In this document: positions 1-11,297 of the stretch, in pieces
Layout of the letters: every line of letters starts with the position of its first letter
How positions within the stretch are numbered: position 1 is the first letter of the stretch
Assembly (NCBI GenBank): GCA_963763115.1
Contig: CAVXNM010000058.1
Span: forward strand, 17,251 to 81,250
DNA from: CAVQCA01 sp963763115
Lineage (GTDB): Bacteria; Pseudomonadota; Gammaproteobacteria; UBA9214
Direction of reading: 5' to 3'
DNA: 64,000 nucleotides
Position numbers and translations under genes: made by a program
Notes under the pieces: generated by a model
The model's database searches: none
What the model saw: only the letters and a program-made list of their open reading frames with translations
Told to the model about the DNA's origin: nothing

Positions 1-180
1 TGCATAGGCGCGCTCAACGACGGCATCCACCACCTGTCTCATGACCGGTGTAATGTCCACCCCGATGCCATCTCCCTCGATAAAAGGGATGATCGGGCAG
101 TTTGGCACCATCAATGTGCCTCCAGGCCTGACCTGTATCCTCTCCCCGCTTGCCGGGACCGCAATATGTTTGTACGTCAT
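1..180 (-). CDS. icd: Isocitrate dehydrogenase (NADP+), N-terminal 60 residues, cut by window edge
   Basis: Reading the minus strand from an ATG at 178-180 gives an open frame that leaves the window at base 1. The translation starts MTYKHIAVPASGERI and contains PFIEGDGIGVDITP, the characteristic N-terminal segment of NADP-dependent isocitrate dehydrogenase, including the GDGIG loop next to the isocitrate/NADP site. The enzyme oxidatively decarboxylates isocitrate to 2-oxoglutarate in the TCA cycle. The catalytic core lies outside the window, so completeness cannot be judged. Only about 70 bp separate the start from the terminator of the upstream gene, so its promoter must lie in 181-250. It is close to acnA, the preceding TCA step. 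Confidence 0.93.
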   Translation of the reverse strand, partial: MTYKHIAVPASGERIQVRPGGTLMVPNCPIIPFIEGDGIGVDITPVMRQVVDAVVERAYA

Positions 181-250
181 GAAACCGTCCTTCAGTTGTG
201 TAGTAGTGATGAATCCATTCTGCCGGCTGGAAAGTGTACAGGAGGTTGTC

Positions 251-282
251 AAAAAAAAGACCCCTACCGATGGCAGGGGTCT
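251..282 (-). terminator. Rho-independent terminator of the exported-protein gene
   Basis: On the minus strand a GACCCCT/AGGGGTC stem (arms 275-281 and 259-265, 9-nt loop) is followed by eight T residues (complement of 251-258). It sits about 50 bp past the stop of the minus-strand gene at 335-1267 and just before icd, separating the two transcripts. Confidence 0.85.
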
Positions 283-334
283 CTGTATTCACGCCTGCCG
301 CCGCATACGCGCCGGCATCAGGTTCGGTGGCTTG

Positions 335-1267
335 TTATTCCTCGCCGCCGGAGGCATTAATGAGTGCTTCCTCGATAGCGTTCGGTGAGCACATGATGCT
401 GAAAAAGGTCCCACCGTTACTGCTGGCCACCATGGGCAGATGCGGCCAGTCGATGGCGATACGGAAACGTCCGTAGAGAGCCTCGGCCTCGTTGCCGTTG
501 ACCAGTATCTCATAGGGCAGGTGGGCGGTATGACGTGGCGTGCTCTTGTCGATACGGCTCATGATGAACTCGTCACCGCTGCAGTCCTCGGCGTTGACGC
601 CCTTCAGGGCGACACCGAACACGGTCATCTCCTTGCCCTCCGGGGACTTGCCGGGAACGTCGATGCGGTAAACCTTGGCAGTCCCGCCCTTGCCGGCCGC
701 AAGAGCAGCCTCGACAGCCTTGACGGCCTCGGCATGGTTGTCGTACTCGGCCAGATCACTGGGATCGTCGAAATATTCCATCATGACCGTATAGTGGTAT
801 TTACGCAGGTCTTCGGCCGTCAGATTCTTTTCGGACCCGAAATCCGATTCGGCACCGAGGGCGCCTTCCAGCTGGGCGCGAACATCAGCCAGATCGCTTG
901 CCATACGGTAAACAGCCGCCATGTACACCGGGTTGGTATAAGTGACCTCAACGTCATCGCCGTTCTTGGTAACGGCAACGCGCTGTGCCGCTCCGTAGCC
1001 GCCGCGATCGGATTTGGCGGCGTTAGCCTTCAGGGAATCGTTGGTGACCACGATGATGTCGGCGCCTGCATAGGGTGAATATTCACCGGCAATTTCGAAT
1101 CCGGCACCGGTGAGCTTGCCCTTGACGTCGGAAGCTACGGTAGAGACATCACCGGTTGTCTTGTAAGCCAGCACGAAAGGCTGCAGCACATCCGCCGCCA
1201 TGGCACTGCCGACAGACAAGGCACAGAAGATTCCTACCAGAATTGCTTTTTTCAGCATGGTCATCAT
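335..1267 (-). CDS. Exported protein of unknown function, 310 aa
   Basis: The protein starts MMTMLKKAILVGIFC and has a clear Sec signal peptide ending near AMA-AD at residues 23-25, so it is probably periplasmic. GAGGAG lies a good distance upstream of the ATG at 1267. The mature part seems to have two halves. The first (about 30-140) contains alternating hydrophobic strands with a segment like GFEIAGEYSPYAGADIIVV that recalls the DUF302 fold. The second (about 150-300) carries a KGVNAEDCSGDEFIMSRID stretch. There are no membrane segments, heme motifs or catalytic motifs that I recognise. It appears monocistronic, with its own terminator. The DUF302 resemblance is an impression, not a search result. 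Confidence 0.85.
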   Translation of the reverse strand: MMTMLKKAILVGIFCALSVGSAMAADVLQPFVLAYKTTGDVSTVASDVKGKLTGAGFEIAGEYSPYAGADIIVVTNDSLKANAAKSDRGGYGAAQRVAVTKNGDDVEVTYTNPVYMAAVYRMASDLADVRAQLEGALGAESDFGSEKNLTAEDLRKYHYTVMMEYFDDPSDLAEYDNHAEAVKAVEAALAAGKGGTAKVYRIDVPGKSPEGKEMTVFGVALKGVNAEDCSGDEFIMSRIDKSTPRHTAHLPYEILVNGNEAEALYGRFRIAIDWPHLPMVASSNGGTFFSIMCSPNAIEEALINASGGEE

Positions 1268-1699
1268 TACCCACTCCTCCTCAACAGGCTTATTTGACGT
1301 TTAGTATTTGTATGTCTTTAACATTTTATGCAGCAGCGCAAGCCCGCACGGGGCGCCGCGATGCGGAAATGAAGTCCGGATTATAGGTGAATCGCCGGTG
1401 TTGTGCGAGTGCCATTTAGCACACCGGCAGATCTTGACTGATTATGGTCCCTGCGTTCACCTGTGAACCTGCCCAGGTCATGCCAAACCAGCTCAGAATT
1501 TGTCATAAGGATCCGTATGCCTGCAATCGCCTCGTCAAATAGCGCCCGCTCTTCTTCTCTAATCTGCGCACCCTGCTCCCGCCCTGCAACTCCTTGCATT
1601 ATTCATCATGATTCGGACAAACTCATCACGCGGCGTGAATTGGTCATTTTCCTTGCCTGCATGCCACAATGTAATCATAACTAATTGTAAATAAAATAA
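1268..1699. other. Gene-poor stretch between divergent genes
   Basis: This 432-bp stretch lies between the exported-protein gene (minus) and nudJ (plus). The short frames in it run opposite one another, lack ribosome binding sites and give no recognisable protein. The part next to nudJ is AT-rich (about 1660-1699) and probably holds its promoter. No repeat or RNA gene was seen. Confidence 0.5.
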
Positions 1700-2146
1700 A
1701 TGATCTGGACGCCACATGTAACCGTCGCCGCCGTAATTGAACAGGACGGGCGTTTTCTCCTGGTTCAGGAACGGGAGTCCGGACGCACCGTGTTCAATCA
1801 ACCCGCAGGACACCTTGAGGATAGAGAGAGCCTGGTCGCGGCCGTTATCAGGGAAACCCTCGAAGAGACTGGCTGGCACTTCCAGCCTGACGCAGTCATC
1901 GGGATGTACCGATGGCGCCACCCGGCAAAGAGCATAACCTACCTGCGTGTGACCTTTGCCGGCTCGGGCCTTAGCCACGATGTCGACCGGCCGCTTGACG
2001 AGGCGATTGAAGACACCCTCTGGTTGAGTCTCGGCGAGATTCGCCGGCAGGCTGAAATGCTGCGCAGTCCGCTGGTGTTGAGATCGATAGAGGACTACCT
2101 GGCGGGAACACGTTACCCGCTGTCGTTACTCGCGGACATTGAATAA
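1700..2146 (+). CDS. nudJ: NUDIX hydrolase, NudJ type (phosphatase)
   Basis: A 148-aa NUDIX protein. The Nudix box GX5EX7REUXEEXGU is intact at residues 37-58 (begins GHLED, ends RETLEETG), giving the Mg2+-binding REXXEE glutamates. The start (MIWTPHVTVAAVIEQDGRFL) and length match NudJ/YmfB, a pyrophosphohydrolase acting on nucleoside di/triphosphates and hydroxymethylpyrimidine pyrophosphate. In enterobacteria nudJ sits just before mnmA (trmU), the same arrangement as here. There is no obvious Shine-Dalgarno before the ATG; the leader is A/T-rich. Confidence 0.92.
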   Translation: MIWTPHVTVAAVIEQDGRFLLVQERESGRTVFNQPAGHLEDRESLVAAVIRETLEETGWHFQPDAVIGMYRWRHPAKSITYLRVTFAGSGLSHDVDRPLDEAIEDTLWLSLGEIRRQAEMLRSPLVLRSIEDYLAGTRYPLSLLADIE

Positions 2147-2741
2147 GCTCCTGCGCATGATTCTGCCATTGACATTCCTGCCGTCAGGACCGCAGGCAGC
2201 GCCGTATTTCATGCCTCTCGACAGGATCACGGTACCGACCCTGGAACACTACAGCGTCTGCTACGACCACAGCTGCACAACGGTCGTTACCGACGCCCTC
2301 TCGCAGGCTGAATGGGACATGGCCACTCAAGCACTGAAAAACCCGTTGACGACAGCGGCGGAAGAACGCCTGGCCATTGCCCGGGCCATTGCCCTCTTCG
2401 AGGAGATCGTCGGCCGGCATACCGGGACCTACCGCGACAAGGGAAGAAATCTGCGCGGTTTCGGTCAACCCGGGCAACTCGACTGTATCGATGAATCCAC
2501 CAACACCACCACCTATCTGCGCCTGCTGGAGCGCGCCGGTCTGCTGCGCCATCATCGGGTTCTCAAACGCTCGACCCGCTTCGGGCTGTTTATCGGCATG
2601 CCGCACACAACCGCGGTCATCGAGGATACCGGAACCGGAGACCGGTACGCCGTTGACTCCTGGTTCCTGGACAACGGCCAGCCGCCCTACATCGCAAGGC
2701 TCGAGATCTGGAAGGACGGCGGCGAACCCGACAATGAATGA
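2139..2741 (+). CDS. Conserved exported protein of unknown function between nudJ and mnmA
   Basis: A 200-aa protein overlapping the nudJ end by 8 bp, so translation is probably coupled. The frame begins with TTG at 2139; an ATG at 2157 is the alternative. The TTG start gives a better signal peptide (MNKLLRMILPLTFLPSG, cleavage near QAA). The mature protein contains a single Cys-Ile-Asp-Glu motif (QLDCIDEST), a later His (GMPHTTAV) and an Asp (YAVDSWF). This Cys-His-Asp order is reminiscent of transglutaminase/cysteine-peptidase folds, but that is only an inference. Similar proteins occur beside nudJ/mnmA in other gammaproteobacteria, suggesting vertical inheritance. Confidence 0.85.
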   Translation: MNKLLRMILPLTFLPSGPQAAPYFMPLDRITVPTLEHYSVCYDHSCTTVVTDALSQAEWDMATQALKNPLTTAAEERLAIARAIALFEEIVGRHTGTYRDKGRNLRGFGQPGQLDCIDESTNTTTYLRLLERAGLLRHHRVLKRSTRFGLFIGMPHTTAVIEDTGTGDRYAVDSWFLDNGQPPYIARLEIWKDGGEPDNE

Positions 2742-2774
2742 AAGACGTTTGCGTCAGTACCGGGTCATAGGGAA

Positions 2775-3851
2775 ATGAGCCAGGTCGTCGTTGGATTATC
2801 CGGGGGCGTGGATTCCGCAGTCGCCGCGCTGCTGCTCAAGCAGGCAGGCCACCGGCTGACTGCCGTCTTCATGAAAAACTGGGATGACGATGACGATCAA
2901 GTCTATTGTCCGGCCAAACAGGACCTGCAGGACGCCCGCAGTGTCTGCGAACGCCTGGACATTGGATTGCAGACGGTCAGCTTCTCGGCGGACTACTGGA
3001 ATCGCGTCTTCAGGCACTTCCTGGATGAATACCAGGCCGGGCGCACGCCGAATCCTGATATCCTGTGCAATCAGGAAATCAAATTCCGCGCCTTTCTCGA
3101 TTACGCGCTGGATCACGGCGCCGACGCCATCGCGACCGGCCACTATACCCGGCTTGAAAATAACGGCACGACACGCATGTTAAGGGCAGTGGACGACAGA
3201 AAGGACCAGACCTACTTCCTGCACACCCTGAACCAGTCGCAGCTCGAACGCAGTCTTTTTCCGATTGGTCATCTGAAGAAGGCGGTGGTGCGCGAACTGG
3301 CCGCACAGGCCGGGTTTCAGAATCACGACAAGAAGGACAGCACCGGAATCTGTTTCATCGGCGAGCGAAAATTCCGTGATTTCCTGGAGCGCTACCTGCC
3401 GCGACGGCCGGGTGAAATCAGGACGCTGGATGACGAGATCATCGGCCGTCACCATGGGCTGATGTTTTATACCATCGGTCAGCGGGAGGGACTGGGGATC
3501 GGCGGGAGAAAAGGGACGAACGGCGACCCGTGGTATGTCGCAAGCAAGGATCCGGGACGCAATATCCTGTACGTCGTTCAGGGCGTAAATCACCCGGCGC
3601 TTTTCAACCGGCGCCTGCGCACCGGGAGGTTGCACTGGATCGCCGGATCCTCCCCGACGCTGCCACTCGCCTGCACCGCCCGTATCCGCTACCGGCAGCC
3701 GGACGTACCCTGTCTTGTTACCCGCGGCCCGGAGGACACCGGCATTGTCGAATTTCGTGATCCGCAACGCGCGGTCACACCGGGACAATCGGTGGTGTTC
3801 TACGATGGCGAGGTCTGCCTGGGCGGAGGTGTTATCGAGGTCGCCTTGTAG
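2775..3851 (+). CDS. mnmA: tRNA-specific 2-thiouridylase MnmA
   Basis: A 358-aa enzyme that thiolates U34 of tRNA-Lys, -Glu and -Gln, taking sulfur from the Tus relay. The PP-loop ATP motif SGGVDS is at residues 9-14. The two catalytic cysteines are present: C98 in NPDILCN and C193 in STGICFIGER, which form the disulfide/persulfide pair. The length is normal. The start at 2775 has AGGGAA just upstream. It is followed by hflD after 37 bp, the usual gammaproteobacterial order. TusE, the sulfur donor in E. coli, is a DsrC relative, so sulfur relay paralogues (see 38754 and 44522) matter for interpreting this pathway. Confidence 0.97.
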   Translation: MSQVVVGLSGGVDSAVAALLLKQAGHRLTAVFMKNWDDDDDQVYCPAKQDLQDARSVCERLDIGLQTVSFSADYWNRVFRHFLDEYQAGRTPNPDILCNQEIKFRAFLDYALDHGADAIATGHYTRLENNGTTRMLRAVDDRKDQTYFLHTLNQSQLERSLFPIGHLKKAVVRELAAQAGFQNHDKKDSTGICFIGERKFRDFLERYLPRRPGEIRTLDDEIIGRHHGLMFYTIGQREGLGIGGRKGTNGDPWYVASKDPGRNILYVVQGVNHPALFNRRLRTGRLHWIAGSSPTLPLACTARIRYRQPDVPCLVTRGPEDTGIVEFRDPQRAVTPGQSVVFYDGEVCLGGGVIEVAL

Positions 3852-3888
3852 CGGTGAATAACAGGACGTCAGGGATGAACTCCAGATC

Positions 3889-4524
3889 ATGAATGCGAAT
3901 CCGCGACATCTTGCCATCGCCCTGGCCGGACTGTTTCAGGCGGTCAGGCTGGTACAGCAGACCGCGACCGGCAGGTACCGCGACAACGCCGCCCTGGACG
4001 CCTGCCTCGCAGGGCTGTTCAACACGGCCCCGGCATCGGCGGATACCGTGTTCGATGGTCTTGACGGGATCCAGGCTGGGCTGGAAACTGCCCTCGACCA
4101 GATCGGCAGCCAGCGGGGGCGGCGTGATCTCGAACTGACGCGCTACGCTATCACCATACTTTACCTGGAACGCAAACTCGCCAGGCAGCCGGCCATGCTT
4201 GAGCACATTCGTGCCGTTATCGATAAAACGCGCGGGCAGGCGGAATCGCAGGGCATGACGCACCCCGGCGTGCTCGCCAGCCTGGCTGATGCCTACAAGC
4301 ACACCGTGAGCACGCTGCGCCCACAGGTGCTGGTCAACGGCAATCCGGGCATCCTCGGCAATCAGGACAACCAGAACCTGATTCGCACCCTGCTGCTGGC
4401 GGCCATTCGCGCCGCGGTATTGTGGCGCCAGTGCGGCGGCCGGCGCCTGACGCTGTTACTGCGCCGAAAAGCCCTGCAGGAGACGCTCGAATCCTTGCTG
4501 AACGAGGCAAGAACAGGGCGCTGA
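3889..4524 (+). CDS. hflD: HflD-family protein (DUF489)
   Basis: A 211-aa, mostly helical protein matching the HflD family in length and in segments such as LAGLFQAVRLVQQ near the N-terminus and LTRYAITILYLERKL around residues 84-98. In E. coli HflD is a peripheral membrane protein that binds phage lambda CII; its native role in other bacteria is unclear. Its place directly after mnmA is the conserved gammaproteobacterial arrangement. No clear Shine-Dalgarno precedes the ATG, which fits co-translation with mnmA. Confidence 0.93.
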   Translation: MNANPRHLAIALAGLFQAVRLVQQTATGRYRDNAALDACLAGLFNTAPASADTVFDGLDGIQAGLETALDQIGSQRGRRDLELTRYAITILYLERKLARQPAMLEHIRAVIDKTRGQAESQGMTHPGVLASLADAYKHTVSTLRPQVLVNGNPGILGNQDNQNLIRTLLLAAIRAAVLWRQCGGRRLTLLLRRKALQETLESLLNEARTGR

Positions 4525-4526
4525 GC

Positions 4527-4555
4527 CCTCGCGGTCATCTGTTTGCATGTATAAT
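4527..4555 (+). promoter_or_regulatory. Possible sigma-70 promoter of acnA
   Basis: A perfect TATAAT lies at 4550-4555 between hflD and acnA, with the acnA start 93 bp downstream. No good -35 hexamer is found 16-18 bp upstream, so the assignment rests on the -10 box and its position. Confidence 0.35.
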
Positions 4556-4647
4556 CACCGCCTCCTGGCGGGGGGAGCCCATCGGGATGGATCACCGGAT
4601 TAACGGGCGACGCCCTGACCAGCCATGTCATGTTCCCAGGAGACTCT

Positions 4648-7317
<2,670 letters not shown>

Positions 7318-7344
7318 CCCTGAACCACAAACGGAACCCACGCC

Positions 7345-8712
7345 ATGGAACTCACGCAGCTGACCGCCCTGTCACCCGTCGACGGCCGCTATGGAACGAA
7401 AACCGAATCCCTGCGACCCATCTTCAGCGAGTACGGCCTGATCCGCCACCGCGTGCAGGTCGAGATCCGGTGGCTGCAGGCACTGGCCAATCATGAAGAC
7501 ATCCGTGAAGTACCGGCGCTCAGCGGCCATGCCACTCATGTGCTCGACGACATTATCGAGAAATTCAGCGAAGCGGATGCGCAGCGCGTCAAGAATATCG
7601 AGCGTACGACCAACCACGACGTCAAGGCCGTGGAATATTTCCTCAAGGAGAAAATTGCCGGCAACCTGGAACTGGAGGCGGTAAGCGAGTTCATTCACTT
7701 CGCCTGCACCTCCGAGGACATCAATAATCTCGCCTATGCCCTCATGTTGCGCGAGGCGCGCAATCAGTCCCTGCTACCGCTGATGGACGACGTCATCAAG
7801 GCCATCGTGGACATGGCACATCGCCATGCGGGCATGCCAATGCTCTCTCGCACCCACGGGCAGACCGCCTCGCCCACCACCATCGGCAAGGAAATGGCGA
7901 ATGTCGCCGCCCGCCTGCTCCGCCAGCGCGAGCAGTTCGCCGTGCTGCCGGTACTCGGCAAGATGAACGGCGCCGTCGGCAACTACAATGCCCACCTCAT
8001 CGCCTACCCCGAAGTGGACTGGCCGGCGCTGTCCCGGCTGTTCATCATCGGGCTCGGGCTGGAAATGAATCCGTACACGACCCAGATCGAACCGCATGAT
8101 TACCTCGCGGAGCAGTTCGACTGCCTGGCGCGCTTCAACACCGTGCTGATCGATTTCTGTCGCGATGTCTGGGCCTATATCTCGCTGGGATATTTCAAGC
8201 AGAAAACCATGGCCGACGAGGTGGGCTCCTCGACCATGCCCCACAAGGTCAATCCCATCGATTTCGAAAACGCCGAGGGCAACCTCGGCATCGCCAATGC
8301 GTTGCTTGGTCATTTCTCGGCCAAGCTTCCCGTCTCGCGCTGGCAACGCGATCTGAGCGATTCCACGGTGCTGCGCAATATCGGCGTCGCCATCGCGCAC
8401 GTCGTCATCGCCGGTGAATCCTGCCTCAAGGGCATCTGCAAACTGGAAGTCAACGAACCCCGCACCGCCGGGGATCTCGGCGAAAGCTGGGAAGTGCTGG
8501 CCGAGGCACTGCAGACGGTAATGCGCCGCTACGGGATCGAGAAACCCTACGAAAAGCTCAAGACACTGACCCGCGACCGCGCGGTTGACCGGGAAACGCT
8601 GGCGGAATTCCTCAAGGATCTGGCGATACCGGATGCTGCGAGGACCGCTCTGGCGGAACTTACCCCGGGTAGCTATACCGGCAATGCCGAGCAGCAGGCA
8701 CGTTCGATCTGA
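7345..8712 (+). CDS. purB: Adenylosuccinate lyase
   Basis: A 455-aa enzyme of the fumarase/aspartase superfamily that cleaves SAICAR and adenylosuccinate, releasing fumarate, in purine synthesis. The superfamily signature GSSTMPHKVNP is at about residues 294-304 and holds the catalytic serine loop. TSEDINN near residue 122 and the His of SRTHGQTASP near 170 are also present. Length and start (MELTQLTALSPVDGRYG) are those of the E. coli-type PurB. It lies 27 bp after acnA and 24 bp before the broken GNAT gene, so the three may share a transcript. Confidence 0.97.
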   Translation: MELTQLTALSPVDGRYGTKTESLRPIFSEYGLIRHRVQVEIRWLQALANHEDIREVPALSGHATHVLDDIIEKFSEADAQRVKNIERTTNHDVKAVEYFLKEKIAGNLELEAVSEFIHFACTSEDINNLAYALMLREARNQSLLPLMDDVIKAIVDMAHRHAGMPMLSRTHGQTASPTTIGKEMANVAARLLRQREQFAVLPVLGKMNGAVGNYNAHLIAYPEVDWPALSRLFIIGLGLEMNPYTTQIEPHDYLAEQFDCLARFNTVLIDFCRDVWAYISLGYFKQKTMADEVGSSTMPHKVNPIDFENAEGNLGIANALLGHFSAKLPVSRWQRDLSDSTVLRNIGVAIAHVVIAGESCLKGICKLEVNEPRTAGDLGESWEVLAEALQTVMRRYGIEKPYEKLKTLTRDRAVDRETLAEFLKDLAIPDAARTALAELTPGSYTGNAEQQARSI

Positions 8713-8736
8713 CGGTCCCGGCCGGACCATGAACTG

Positions 8737-9197
8737 ATGCCGGTTGAATGGCGGTATAGCGTCGCCGTCGGACGGCTGCCCGGGGATTTGCCCGCCATTC
8801 AGGACGTACGTCGTCAGGTGTTCATCGTAGAACAGGGCATACCCGCATACCTTGAATGGGACGGGCAGGATACTGCCTGCCATCACGTGCTGGCGACCGA
8901 TCCCCGACAGGCGGCCATCGGCACGGGACGCCTGGATCCCCGTGGCCGCATCGGTCGCATGGCGGTGCTGCCATCCTGGCGTTCACACGGCGTCGGTCGT
9001 GCCCTGCTCGATGTCCTGCCGCACTCGCCCGCGTCCAGGGTCACCGTGAGGTGGTGGTGCATGCCCAGTGTGCCGTGGCCGGTTTTTACCGCAAGGCGGG
9101 CTTCCGGGAACAGGGCCAACCCTTCACGGAGGCCGGAATCGAGCACCAGAAAATGGTAAAAATGCTCGCCAGCGGTAATAATGAAAAAAACCGGTGA
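8737..9197 (+). pseudogene. GNAT acetyltransferase (ElaA-like) split by a one-base frameshift
   Basis: The first frame (from ATG 8737) encodes a normal GNAT N-terminus and acetyl-CoA loop: EWRYSVAVGRL, VRRQVFIVEQGIP, IGRMAVLPSWRSHGVGRALL. It then turns into a nonsense tail from about 9020. The -1 frame takes over with LARVQGHREVVVHAQCAVA, FYRKAGFREQG and IEHQKMVKML, the expected GNAT C-terminus, ending at 9197. A single missing base around 9017-9021 explains both. The joined product would be about 153 aa, normal for the family. It is either a sequencing or assembly error or a recent inactivation; the intact protein signal on both sides favours a very recent event. Confidence 0.85.
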
Positions 9198-9215
9198 ATC
9201 AGGGGGTACCGAAAA

Positions 9216-9770
9216 ATGGCCAAGTCAGAACACCGCAAGGCCGGCAAGAGGGCCGCGCAACTCAGGATCGATGATCTGCGACTGGGAGAAACCAGTCTGG
9301 TGTTCGAGGTTGAAAGACTCACCGAGGCCAGTGCGGTGGCACACGCGCTCGCCGCCCAGGCTCAGCGCACCTTGCTGTTGCACACCGAGGATCTCGAACC
9401 CGCTATCTACGATGAAAGCGCCTTTCTGGATGCAGTCAGCCGGCTCGCTCGCGCCCACAGCCAGTCACGCATCTGGATCCTGATCCACGATGCCCGCAAG
9501 GTGATACAGCATGGCCACCGCCTGATCGAGACCGCGCGGCGCCTGAGTTCCGCTATCCAGCTGCGTCGCCCTGCACCGCAATACCGCAACTATCACGAGT
9601 CTTTACTCCTGGCGGATGGCTGCGGCTACCTGCACCGGCCGATAGCCGCACGCTACGAAGGCACCGCCAACTTCCATGATCCAGGCAAGGTGGCGGATTT
9701 TGAGAAATACTTCATGGAGGTCTGGGAACGCAGTGAGCCCGATGAAGAAATAAAGCGCCTGTATCTGTAG
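9216..9770 (+). CDS. Conserved hypothetical protein after GNAT
   Basis: A 184-aa soluble protein starting MAKSEHRKAGKRAAQLRID, 18 bp after the broken acetyltransferase gene. Its core (about 45-150) has the pattern of an alpha/beta domain: TLLLHTEDLEPAIYD, SRLARAHSQSRIWILIHD and NYHESLLLADGCGYLHRPIA. I have the impression that this domain follows GNAT proteins in other gammaproteobacteria, which suggests a linked role, but I cannot name its function. No signal peptide, membrane segment or known catalytic motif is visible. Confidence 0.85.
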   Translation: MAKSEHRKAGKRAAQLRIDDLRLGETSLVFEVERLTEASAVAHALAAQAQRTLLLHTEDLEPAIYDESAFLDAVSRLARAHSQSRIWILIHDARKVIQHGHRLIETARRLSSAIQLRRPAPQYRNYHESLLLADGCGYLHRPIAARYEGTANFHDPGKVADFEKYFMEVWERSEPDEEIKRLYL

Positions 9771-9847
9771 ATACTACGCGCTTGTCATTCGACAACCAGG
9801 GCTCCTGGAAGGGATGGCGCTTACAGAAGCCGAAAGCGTGGTAAATT

Positions 9848-9910
9848 GCCACGGAAGACACGGACATTATTCACTGAATCATCCGTGTTTTTTCCGTGTG
9901 TTTCCGTGGC
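9848..9910. repeat. Intergenic inverted repeat, family A (CCACGGA arms)
   Basis: A 63-bp imperfect palindrome: GCCACGGAAGACACGGA at 9848-9864 is complementary, with small differences, to TCCGTGTGTTTCCGTGGC at 9893-9910, around a 28-bp AT-rich centre. A degenerate copy lies at 13136-13192. It resembles a small dispersed intergenic element that could fold as RNA between convergent genes. Confidence 0.7.
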
Positions 9911-9961
9911 CATAGGGATGCCATCAGGGATGACGCGTGTTAAACGAGTACCATTATGCTA

Positions 9962-10471
9962 TCAGGGGAAGGCCGGGATGACCGGCTCGGTACCCTCGAT
10001 TTCAGCTTCCGGATGATGCGACTTGACCAGATCCGAGATTTCCTGCACGCGGACTTTGGGCACATCCACCATCATCATCAGGTTACCCTTCTCGATCGCC
10101 GCCTCGAATTCCTTAAGCCGTGAACTCGGCGCCGAGACGCCGATCATGCCGGAGATCCAGGCGCCGACGCCCGCACCCGCCAGACCGATGCCGAGTATCG
10201 CACCGCCCGCCAGGGCCACCCCGCCGAGGGTAATCGCCGCGATGCCTGCCACGACGCCGGTCGCTCCGCCGATGGCAAGCCCCCGCTCAACCGCCGGAAC
10301 AAAATCGCTTTCCTGCAACAGATTCGCTTCCGGTAAATGGGCCTCCGACAAGGCATGGTGGTCGGAGGCGGCAATATGGATATGGCGTTCCTCGATTCGG
10401 GCGAGCAGCAGTTCATCCACGATGGTCTTCGCGCTCTCGACGCTGGGCAGCAGAAAATAAAGTCTCCTCAT
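9962..10471 (-). CDS. DUF1269-type membrane-associated protein
   Basis: A 169-aa protein with a cytoplasmic N-terminal segment (MRRLYFLLPSVESAKTIVDELL), a long glycine/alanine-rich hydrophobic hairpin at about residues 62-108 (GGATGVVAGIAAITLGGVAL...GIGLAGAGVGAWISGM) and a soluble C-terminus with a KSHHPEAEIEGTEP tail. This arrangement matches DUF1269 proteins, whose glycine-rich zipper-like membrane hairpin sits between regulatory-looking soluble ends; the function is unknown. A strong ribosome site (AAGGAG) precedes the ATG at 10471. It lies downstream of the glycosyltransferase genes with a 139-bp gap, so it is probably transcribed separately. Confidence 0.87.
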   Translation of the reverse strand: MRRLYFLLPSVESAKTIVDELLLARIEERHIHIAASDHHALSEAHLPEANLLQESDFVPAVERGLAIGGATGVVAGIAAITLGGVALAGGAILGIGLAGAGVGAWISGMIGVSAPSSRLKEFEAAIEKGNLMMMVDVPKVRVQEISDLVKSHHPEAEIEGTEPVIPAFP

Positions 10472-10610
10472 TTACCTCACTCCTTCTCATATGGGTTCAA
10501 AGTAAATTCACAAAAGTCCTTGATATTATTGGCTGATCATTACACTTTTATAGAACAGGACGCGCTATTTTGCCAGACACCACGAACAATGTGACCCACC
10601 GGACAACAAA

Positions 10611-11297
10611 TTATTTTTTAATTGCCGCTCGGTGCCGGACCGCACTGGCCCTCACGGCCGGATTGCCCGAACCGGCGGCCAGTCTGATGGCTTCGTGGAG
10701 CCGCCGGTAATCATCCGGCGTATCCACGTCCGCGCGCTCGCGCAGGCGCAACCAATCCATGTCAAGCTGCTGCAGACGAGCGAGCGTTTCCTGAAAGACC
10801 ATTGAAGTTCCCCAGCTTATCCCCTCAAACAACCGCCAGTTGGGTTGTTTCAATCCGATCAGGTAATAGCCGCCATCCCGGGCCGGGCCCATGACGGCAT
10901 CCTTGCCCTGTTGCAGCGCCTGTAATGCCGCATCGAGATCCGCCGCCTCGATCGAGGGTATATCGGTTCCGATAAGGACGGCCGATTCGGCACGGGCAAG
11001 GGCCGAACCCAGGGCCTTGTGCATGCGTTCCCCCAGTCCGCCCGGCGCCTGATCATACAACTTGACGCCATAACGTTCACGACAATCCTGGAAAAACGGG
11101 TCATGACACGACGGTGCACACCATAGCTCGACCGGACACAGACCGGCTCGCGTCACCGTCTGCAGACAGTGGTGAATCAGGCAAGCGTGAAAAACGGCCG
11201 CGCCCTGCGCGCCAAGCTGCGGTATCAGCCGGGTCTTGACCTGTCCCGCGCGGGGCGTCCGGGTGAAGACGAGTAATCGTGAGACCGGATGATTCAT
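10611..11297 (-). CDS. TIGR04282-type glycosyltransferase (arsenosugar locus)
   Basis: A 228-aa nucleotidyl-diphospho-sugar transferase-like protein (DUF2064). Typical motifs are FTRTPRAGQVKTRLIP at the N-terminus, VLIGTDIPSI about residue 120 and MGPARDGGYYLIGL about 150. The frame is open to 11372, but the ATG at 11297 forms an ATGA overlap with the stop of the preceding glycosyltransferase, so this start is chosen. TIGR04282 and TIGR04283 proteins typically occur together with ArsS and ArsM in arsenosugar-type clusters, as they do here. The exact sugar transferred is not known from sequence. Confidence 0.9.
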   Translation of the reverse strand: MNHPVSRLLVFTRTPRAGQVKTRLIPQLGAQGAAVFHACLIHHCLQTVTRAGLCPVELWCAPSCHDPFFQDCRERYGVKLYDQAPGGLGERMHKALGSALARAESAVLIGTDIPSIEAADLDAALQALQQGKDAVMGPARDGGYYLIGLKQPNWRLFEGISWGTSMVFQETLARLQQLDMDWLRLRERADVDTPDDYRRLHEAIRLAAGSGNPAVRASAVRHRAAIKK

